A DNA stretch of 64,000 nt, taken from contig JBDOQK010000014.1 of NCBI GenBank assembly GCA_040437565.1, forward strand, positions 496,001 to 560,000, written 5' to 3'. The notes under the pieces are model-generated. The model had not been told where the DNA came from. It searched no databases and saw only the letters and a program-made list of their open reading frames with translations. The stretch's first letter is position 1; each line of letters begins with the position of its first letter. This document shows, in pieces, positions 56,974 to 64,000 of the stretch. The stretch is from Albugo candida (taxonomy: Eukaryota; Oomycota; Peronosporomycetes; Albuginales). Made by a program: the position numbers and the translations under genes.

Positions 56974-59620
56974 CCAGATGGGCTCCCACTTATGTCCAGC
57001 TGAGAAACTGAGATGGATTTTGCGTTGTATTAGCAAAGACGATGAGTCGAGCAAAGATGAAGGTGCCAGAAACCATTTCGGATTACATGTGTCCCGGTAA
57101 ACCCCAATTTAAACCTAAAACTGAACATAATTTCTTTTTGGCATTTTGTTTCAGTATAATGCACGCCAACGACATCATTACCAGCCGTTCCGCGAACGCA
57201 GTATGTGCGATTGCATTTTAACTTGATGAAGTCAGATTGTTCACCAGGTCTTTTTTCTACCTTGCACACCCTTCTTTTCATTACCTCGTTTCCTGACTTC
57301 AGCAAGAGAGCCACGAATCTGTTGTAATCTACGTGCACACTAAAAGCACATGTATCGCCATGTAATATATGCTCTACATAAATAATGATACGATAGCTAG
57401 CAATATTTTCTGGTTGTTTTCCCGCTTTACTTTATCCTTTGATAAGCACCTAGCCAAGTCAATGTCATCTAGGCTTTGCTTCAAACTTGAGATACAAATA
57501 TACTCCGCTTTTTAATTCTTCGTGCAAGCTCTGAGTAGCCAGCGATCACTTTTATCGCGCGTGTATCACCAAGTGCATCAATACTATGTTCGGATTCGAC
57601 CGCCATGTTATATTCGGAGCACCCTTACACTGATACCAATCACCATTCCGTGTCACAAAAGAGGTTATTGCAAGATCCTCATTAGATGTGTCACATGGAC
57701 ATGTTCATGCTTTATAAGGTAATTATGCTGGATGGAAGCAAGCTTTATAAATCTATGTGACCCAGTTATTCGAATTATGGGTCACGAAAGGCTCTATCGA
57801 TTTGCATCGCAATCCGAAGCAACGTCGTCTCAGAATCACAATAGAAGCTACCGGGTCGAACACATTTCCATTTTGGAAGTACCTTCTTGATTCTGCTCAC
57901 TATCGCATTTGCATATGCCAATTGATGCAAATGCAAGATTTGTGAATAGCGCATGATTCTTGAAAATTGTAGCTGGCATCGCTCGAGACTTGTATATATC
58001 TTCATCTCCGTGATCCAAACATTGCATGAAGTCTGGGTTAATCGACACTTAGGCCATAAAAGAATTGGTAAGATATACCAACTCATTTCAACTACCTCGA
58101 CCAAATTTACATTAGCCATAAAAATCCATATTCGGCGCTTTTACCTATGCTGAAAGACGAATAAATCCTAGTCTTCCTTCGACCCTTCCGCGTTCGGCAA
58201 ATTAGACAAGTATGGACGAAGTTACTTCTTTCATCATCCGAGGATGTAGTGTGACACTATCTTAGGCTTTAGAATACGGCACGTTGTAGCAATTTCACCA
58301 TATCGACTAACGAGCAACCGTTATCTGAGCTCAGGGAGTCCATATAATGCATCAGCTTTTTACGAGAATCTGCGTTTCCGTACGGTTTCATTATCGAGAT
58401 GAAGGAATCTTTAAAAGGGTTTTTATCAATTATGGCGGACTTCTCGGTTCGCTCGACACGACATGTCAGCCATTGTGCAAACGATGGACGGCGGCCCATA
58501 GATGCGATACACTAAATGTGTTGGTGCGACAGCGGGGGCTTTGGCGATTATAGTAGAGGCAGCTTCGCACTTTAACGAGAATTATTTGCAAGCTTGCCCC
58601 AGGAGTTGAAGCAAATCAAATTACATGTCTCATCCCAGTGCGAAAAAAAATCAAAACGAGACCTAATCAGCAGCCACCACTCTTTTATAATCGCGACTTT
58701 GGGACGGGATCAATCATGGCACTTTCTAAGAATTTATTGGAAGACTGTACGAGGAAAATTACCTTTACTTCGATACCGCAAAGTATCGATACAATCAAGA
58801 GCTCAAGATCACTATCTTTTGAGTCAAAGGAGGTATGCTTTGACGCACCTCGTACAGCATGACATAAGAATTCCACTCGAGTTTTACTTGTGTCGGAACC
58901 CAGCTAGTATATTAACAAAGCTATCCCTTTCAGCAGAATGCCTACCTGGTGCGCACGATTGGTAAAAATATTAGACCAAGAAAAAGTAAAGCTGGTTCAA
59001 GTTGAGACCGCTTCTCATTTTTGCCACGCTCTCCGAAAACATTACGCGTATGATCGTGAAGAGTATTGATGCGCATCGAACAAGCATCTTCTCAACACCG
59101 ACTCTAGCTCACGATTGTGTTTTCAAACAGATGGCAAGATCGAGGTATCAAAGAAGGTCTGGATGGTCTTGTATGGAGATCTCGAACAGCATCCAAACAT
59201 GACTCTCATCATTATCAATACTTGCGGAAAGCTCTTTGATGGTCTCGGGAGCCGCATCAAATTTGGAACGGATTGCTATTACGGACCGGCTGTTTTCGGA
59301 TACTTCTAATGGACGGATAAAGTCGGCTCTGGTTATTTCTGATGAGATTTTTGTGTTTTTTGATAGACAATTGGCACGTGCCGTGTTAGTTAACGATTTT
59401 CATAGGACACTCCCAATGCACTTTGAGACATAGCGATCTCGAATCACCAGTCGTGGCAAAAAGCGCTGAGGTACAAGTGCAATAAGATGCATTGACCTCG
59501 TTCTTCTCCTTTTGTCAAATCGAACATGGAAGCAGCGGCAGTCGATGAGGGTACTGGTACAGGGTCAGACACGTCATTTGCATCTACTATGACGGAAGGA
59601 GCGGGATTGTTCAAGTGACT
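56960..59620. repeat. Diverged 2.6-kb block, copy B (partner at 1,793-4,450)
   Basis: Same-orientation counterpart of 1,793-4,450 with many shared short runs and indels. It also lacks a long clean frame. Cysteine-containing small frames occur here (57,030-57,338 on the minus strand) but are not shared convincingly with copy A. Function and origin are unknown. Confidence 0.6.
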
Positions 59621-60034
59621 CGATGTATTGGATTTCTTTACAACCATTCGATAGACGGTAGGGCAACCATCCGAAATCACGAGATAAAGCGTGTGGTGTA
59701 CAAGGAACTGCTATGGCGAGTTCTAAGTTGGTCGAGAGGGATGGATCATGATTCTAGAAAAGCATGGGATATGATAGGTATTTGCTGGATTCATGATCGA
59801 TGTGGCAGTAGGGATGTATGGTCACAAATAAGTGCAGGATACTACAGAGTCCTCGATGGAGCACCCTTATCAACTGGTATGAGCTACAAAATAGGATCAT
59901 CGGATAAAGTCAATGAATCGTCCAATGCGCGGTGGTTGTAGCTGAGAGTGCTGACTTGTATAAAAGGAGATTGTGGCATCGAATAGAGAAATCACATGGG
60001 TTGAGGAGTGCAGTGTTGTACAAGGAGTGTTTGA
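59621..60034. other. Spacer between repeat blocks
   Basis: About 400 bases with one open frame (plus strand 59,615-59,941) of 108 codons that has no recognised domain. It joins the end of the 2.6-kb block to the dispersed repeat. Confidence 0.4.
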
Positions 60035-60219
60035 GCAAATGGTAGTCAGAAACGAAGGATTAAGACTGTAAACTAAATCAATTAAAAAAATAAAAAACGG
60101 ACTTATTGAGAAAATTGTGACGCGTGGTCAGACAGACAGACAGACTAGAACGCGGAGTTAGCGCTATGGGAAAACTGAACGGCACCACGCACCTTATCCC
60201 TCAATGGTGTTGCAGGTCG

Positions 60220-60384
60220 TCAATTGCTGATCTGACAAATAGGGTCAGACGGGTTTGTTGTACAGTATTCTATGTAACACTCCTTATTGCCACGTGTACT
60301 TCGACAATCACTTCCTGAAACCGATATGAACATGACCATAGTAACGACGGCGAGTAGGACAATGAGGGAGTTGAAGATTGACAT
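60220..60384 (-). CDS. Small secreted cysteine-rich peptide
   Basis: A single-exon frame of 54 residues. Residues 1-24 (MSIFNSLIVLLAVVTMVMF then ISVSG) form a clear signal peptide. The mature part of about 30 residues has four cysteines spaced C27-x8-C36-x4-C41-x8-C50, suitable for two disulphides, and an Asn-Pro before the last cysteine. A related but degraded copy at 6,298-6,480 keeps nearly the same spacing. The upstream ATG at about 60,450 adds a non-signal extension, so the start at 60,384 is preferred. The gene sits inside a dispersed repeat, with a minisatellite starting about 150 bp upstream. Small secreted cysteine-rich proteins are common in plant-associated oomycetes as apoplastic proteins, but this one matches no family that can be named here. 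Confidence 0.6.
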   Translation of the reverse strand: MSIFNSLIVLLAVVTMVMFISVSGSDCRSTRGNKECYIEYCTTNPSDPICQISN

Positions 60385-60533
60385 TCTTTTGTGCTTGTAG
60401 CAGGTAAATTCCAAAATGAAGTTTATCCCGAGCTTGAAAGTTTTGAACATTCGGGTTCAGTTTCGTTCTAGCCATTTCTGCATTATTTCTAGCTGTTCTG
60501 TGAATTCACCAATCAGACTCAGTAATATTGGTA

Positions 60534-61500
60534 AAAGGGAAAGGCGGCAAGGAAAGTCAGGCGAAAGGCGAAAGGTGGCAAGAAAACGCAGATGGTAAGG
60601 GAGGGTCGAGAGAAAAAGTCAGAGGAAAGGCGGCAAGGAAAGTCAGGCGAAAGGCGAAAGGTGGCAAGAAAACGCAGATGGTAAGGGAGGGTCGAGAGAA
60701 AAAGTCAGAGGAAAGGCGGCAAGGAAAGTCAGGCGAAAGGCGAAAGGTGGCAAGAAAACGCAGATGGTAAGGGAGGGTCGAGAGAAAAAGTCAGAGGAAA
60801 GGCGGCAAGGAAAGTCAGGCGAAAGGCGAAAGGTGGCAAGAAAACGCAGATGGTAAGGGAGGGTCGAGAGAAAAAGTCAGAGGAAAGGCGGCAAGGAAAG
60901 TCAGGCGAAAGGCGAAAGGTGGCAAGAAAACGCAGATGGTAAGGGAGGGTCGAGAGAAAAAGTCAGAGGAAAGGCGGCAAGGAAAGTCAGGCGAAAGGCG
61001 AAAGGTGGCAAGAAAACGCAGATGGTAAGGGAGGGTCGAGAGAAAAAGTCAGAGGAAAGGCGGCAAGGAAAGTCAGGCGAAAGGCGAAAGGTGGCAAGAA
61101 AACGCAGATGGTAAGGGAGGGTCGAGAGAAAAAGTCAGAGGAAAGGCGGCAAGGAAAGTCAGGCGAAAGGCGAAAGGTGGCAAGAAAACGCAGATGGTAA
61201 GGGAGGGTCGAGAGAAAAAGTCAGAGGAAAGGNNNNNNNNNNNNNNNNNNNNNNNNNNNNNNNNNNNNNNNNNNNNNNNNNNNNNNNNNNNNNNNNNNNN
61301 NNNNNNNNNNNNNNNNNNNNNNNNNNNNNNNNAAGGCGAAAGGTGGCAAGAAAACGCAGATGGTAAGGGAGGGTCGAGAGAAAAAGTCAGAGGAAAGGCG
61401 GCAAGGAAAGTCAGGCGAAAGGCGAAAGGTGGCAAGAAAACGCAGATGGTAAGGGAGGGTCGAGAGAAAAAGTCAGAGGAAAGGAACGGCGGCAAGGAAA
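60534..61500. repeat. 86-bp minisatellite, at least ten units
   Basis: Unit starts at 60,541, 60,627 and 60,713 show an exact 86-base period. About eight units precede the N gap (61,233-61,332) and about two follow. Units look identical except at the ends, so the expansion is recent or homogenised. The unit is purine-rich on the plus strand, with the core GGCGGCAAGGAAAGTCAGGC. The inverted partner at about 6,020-6,180 holds only one to two degenerate units. The purine strand keeps open frames rich in Lys, Arg and Gly, but 86 is not a multiple of three and no start context is conserved, so it is unlikely to be coding. Confidence 0.9.
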
Positions 61501-61539
61501 GTCAGAGAAAAGGGCGGCAAAAATACAGGTGATATTGAA

Positions 61540-61612
61540 ACGATGCTTTTAACATAACGGATATTCAGATAAGATGCGGATACTAGTAAGGCTTAGTAGA
61601 TTAACTGTGAAG
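61540..61612 (-). mobile_element. LTR fragment of a Copia-like element (fossil), partner of 5,925-5,998
   Basis: Reverse-complement relative of the LTR ends at 62,041-62,179, sharing the TAACATAACGGAT and AGATAAGATGC strings. It is at the same place inside the dispersed repeat as the fragment at 5,925-5,998, so it predates the duplication of that repeat. Confidence 0.5.
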
Positions 61613-62035
61613 CGAACTATTTTCTAAATATAACGTACTTGCAAATTTAGTGCTACTGTAAAAGTAAGGAAAGGTCAGCAAAATGCAGTCGGAATAGTCA
61701 TGTAAAAGAAGGACAGGAAGAATAATCAGTAGATAGGAAAAGCAGTAAAAAAGTCAAGAGTAACCGAAAGACCGCACTTTGACGATGAAGCTCCTCTGTA
61801 CGGTTGAACTATCTAGCTAAGTACAGGTTTAGGCTCCAAGGTTAATTCTACTTTTGATTTTACCCCCTGTGTTAAAGAATTCTCCCTCTGCAAGCTACCA
61901 ACAAATACTACAAGGAAAGCCAAGTCAAAAAGGACAGGCGAAAAAAATCATGTGGAGCCGCAAGATAAAGCAGGTGGGAAAGGAAAGGCGAAAAGCTGGG
62001 GAAAATTGTAACTATAGTCTATACAAACACAATCG

Positions 62036-63706
62036 ATTATTGTAGATGATCTGTAACCAACGACACCCAGGGAAATTCGGAAGTACTTGTATTAGGTCCT
62101 TAGTTCACTTAACAGTTAATCTAAGCCTTTATAAACTACAGCATCTTATCTGCACATCCGTTATGTTGAATATCCAACACTCCTCCTCAACATACTTAGT
62201 CGGATTCCACTTGACTTAATGAGGTGTTCGAAGTGTTTTGTCGATATTGACTTTGTCAAGAAGTCGGCTAGTTGCAGTTTCGTTGGGATGTAGTTTAATC
62301 GGATAACTGCGGATTTAATGTGCTGGCGAATAAAATGATGCCTGATGTCGATATGCTTCGCTCGACTCTGATAACCATCGTTTGTTGCAATTGCGATTGC
62401 GCTCTGATTATCCACAAAAAGTTGGATAGGCCTGTCGAACTGTTGTTCCATTTCTCGCAATAGCTGCTTCACCCATATAATTTCTTGCACGCACTCGGAC
62501 ATTGCCATGTACTCAGCTTCAGCTGAGCTAAGCGCAATGCTCTTTTGCAGTCGGGATTTGTATACAACTGGAGTTCCATTTATCATGATCATAATGCCTG
62601 ATGTTGAACGTCGATCATCGCGACTGCCCCCCAATCTGAATCGCTGTAGGCTTTGACCATCATCCTTCATTTTCACCGGTGAATATCAAACCAAGTTCCG
62701 AAGTTGTCTTCATATATCTGAGGACTCGAATCCCTGCATTCCAATGGGCCATACACGGATCCTCCAAGAATCGACTTAATTCACATACTGCAAATGCTAC
62801 GTCTGGTCTGGTGCTCATTGCGATATAAAGTAGGGATCCAATCAACGAACGATATGGCCTGTTCTTCAGGCGTTCATCTTCACTTAANNNNNNNNNNNNN
62901 NNNNNNNNNNNNNNNNNNNNNNNNNNNNNNNNNNNNNNNNNNNNNNNNNNNNNNNNNNNNNNNNNNNNNNNNNNNNNNNNNNNNNNNGCATATTGTCCTA
63001 CCCTCGGCGAAGAATTTCACGCGCACTCATCAAGGCGATTCCAGACATGTTTTTCAGGATTCGTGTGATGTGTTCATAGTCTTCAGACAGACTACCCAAA
63101 AGCACCACGAGCATTTCCTGCTCATCCATCACGTATCCGATAGACGACATGCTCATCGCTAGTTCATCGAACTTCATCATATGTTCCATCAAGCTGCTAC
63201 CTCTATCCATCTTGAAGTCGTGCAGCTGACGTCGAACTTGCACTCGATTGTGTAAACTTCACCGAGCAAAACAGTCCTTCAATGTATCCCAAAGCTGCCT
63301 CGTCGATGTCATATTTCGGATCATCGACTGGTATTGAGTGCTGAGCGTCATCGACAAGATGGAAAAGGCCTTCAAGTCGTTCGCTCTCCACACTGCCACC
63401 GCTGTATCGTCATCACTCTTTATGTTTACTGGTCCGTCAATATGGTCCAGTAGACCCTTCCTCGCCAGTCTCTTGCGTGCGTTGAACTCCCGATAAAAGT
63501 AGTTGTCGTCCTTGAGCACGTCATTGCTCGAATCTGCTGCGTTTGGGCTCATAATCTGTAGATGATCTGTAACCAACGACACCCAGGGAGCTTTAAAATC
63601 GGAAGTACTTGTATTAGGTCCTTAGTTCCCTTAACAGTCAATCTAAGCCTCTACAAACTACCGCATCTTATCTGCACATCCGTTATGTTAAACGTCCAAC
63701 AATTAT
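62036..63706 (-). mobile_element. Copia LTR retrotransposon with LTRs and target duplication (element 3)
   Basis: LTRs lie at 62,041-62,179 and 63,557-63,701 (about 140 bases each, TG...CA ends). They differ at about eight positions plus one small indel, roughly 6 percent. The 5-bp target duplication ATTAT flanks it (62,036-62,040 and 63,702-63,706). On the minus strand, gag lies next to the right LTR (about 62,988-63,555, with YFYREFNARKRLARKGLLDH and MTSTRQLWDTLKDCF). The RT end follows the gap (MSTRPDVAFAVCELSRF), then RNase H (62,180-62,680, with ALSSAEAEYMAMSECVQE and VDNQSAIAIA). Protease, integrase and most of RT would fall in the N gap (62,888-62,987), whose real length is unknown, so whether the element is whole cannot be judged. 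Visible parts have at least a few breaks. It is younger than elements 1 and 2. Confidence 0.88.
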
Positions 63707-63815
63707 ACTGACTCAGAATGCCTAAGGCTAAGGCTCAAATTCACAAAACATATGATTTTGGAAGTCGCCGCCTAAAAGCATACAGCAATGGTTTCTTTCA
63801 ACTTTGCATTGCGCA

Positions 63816-64000
63816 AGTCAACCAAGGTCTAAGTGCGGCGGATACCTAGATCTAGGTACGGATACCTTGTGGCTGAACCACTCATTTAAATCAGGGTTGT
63901 TTACACTTAGTTACAGATATACGTTTCAGGTTTTACTCTCTGCTAGAGTAAAATCTTACATTTTAAGAATCGATAAAAATAGGGAATTGCGATTTCCACC
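63816..64000. other. Window end, nothing recognised
   Basis: Under 200 bases past the end of similarity with the dispersed repeat. No gene or repeat was identified. Confidence 0.4.

Larger units (their letters stand above)
60035..63815. repeat. Dispersed repeat, copy B (inverted partner at 5,495-6,665)
   Basis: The reverse complement of this block aligns with 5,495-6,665 in one order: 3' flank and a GACA microsatellite (60,040-60,220), peptide gene (60,220-60,384), upstream region (60,400-60,535), minisatellite (60,541-61,490), LTR fragment (61,540-61,612), purine-rich stretch (61,640-62,035), then an interruption by a Copia element (62,041-63,701), and continuation from 63,707 to about 63,815. 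The size difference from copy A is explained by minisatellite expansion and the Copia insertion. Confidence 0.7.

Noticed and set aside
57030-57338. 102-codon minus-strand frame with several cysteines, as another secreted peptide
   Set aside because: There is no clear signal peptide at its N-terminus, and the cysteine pattern is not kept in the related block near 2.0-2.3 kb.
60528-60770. Lys/Arg/Gly-rich open frames across the minisatellite
   Set aside because: The 86-bp period shifts the frame each unit, and frames are open only because the purine strand has few stops in phase. No conserved start, splice or domain supports a protein.

Overview
The window is eukaryotic nuclear DNA, most likely from an oomycete. 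The evidence is short introns of about 37-62 bp with GT/AG ends and CTAAC/CTGAC-like branch sites, a very compact gene block, oomycete-style Copia gag proteins, MULE transposases, and eukaryote-only genes (kinesin-8, prohibitin, an RBM5-type splicing factor, ZMAT2). A white-rust (Albugo) or downy-mildew type genome would fit, but the genus cannot be settled from this sequence alone.

Layout. (1) 1-26,700 is gene-poor and repeat-rich. It holds a diverged block that recurs at 57-59.6 kb, a copy of a dispersed repeat that carries a degraded secreted-peptide gene (5.5-6.7 kb), a GC-rich mosaic of inverted modules containing a mitochondrial nad5 fragment (6.7-8.6 kb), two old Copia elements (8.65-12.6 and 14.8-19 kb), two Tc1/mariner pieces, and two head-to-head Mutator-like elements with terminal repeats built of short tandem units (19.5-26 kb). 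(2) 26,750-53,400 is a dense housekeeping block: ZMAT2, prohibitin-1, a peroxiredoxin-thioredoxin fusion, an RBM5/10-like splicing factor, a nucleoredoxin-like protein, kinesin-8, a PX-like protein, a thaumatin-TOS1 secreted protein, a dephospho-CoA kinase with an N-terminal membrane segment, a short zinc-finger protein, a SAP-domain protein, organellar glutamyl-tRNA synthetase and an ADO-type thiol dioxygenase. Neighbours are often only 24-190 bp apart. (3) 53,400-64,000 is again repeat-rich: a palindromic element, the second copy of the 2.6-kb block, and the second copy of the dispersed repeat. This copy keeps an intact small secreted cysteine-rich peptide gene with a large 86-bp minisatellite upstream, and is interrupted by a Copia element with LTRs and a 5-bp target duplication.

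Assembly warning. All twelve N runs are exactly 100 bases, so they are placeholders of unknown length. Six are flanked by exact repeats of the contig end (195, 268, 248, 2,570, 1,368 and 27 bp). The apparent tandem duplications of the kinesin gene and of the 44-46 kb genes are therefore almost certainly unmerged contig overlaps, and each should be counted once.

Most interesting is the mobile-looking repeat that carries the secreted cysteine-rich peptide and minisatellite. Next come two unusual domain combinations (peroxiredoxin-thioredoxin and thaumatin-TOS1) and the membrane-anchored CoA-synthesis kinase. No CRISPR array, rRNA or convincing tRNA gene was seen.
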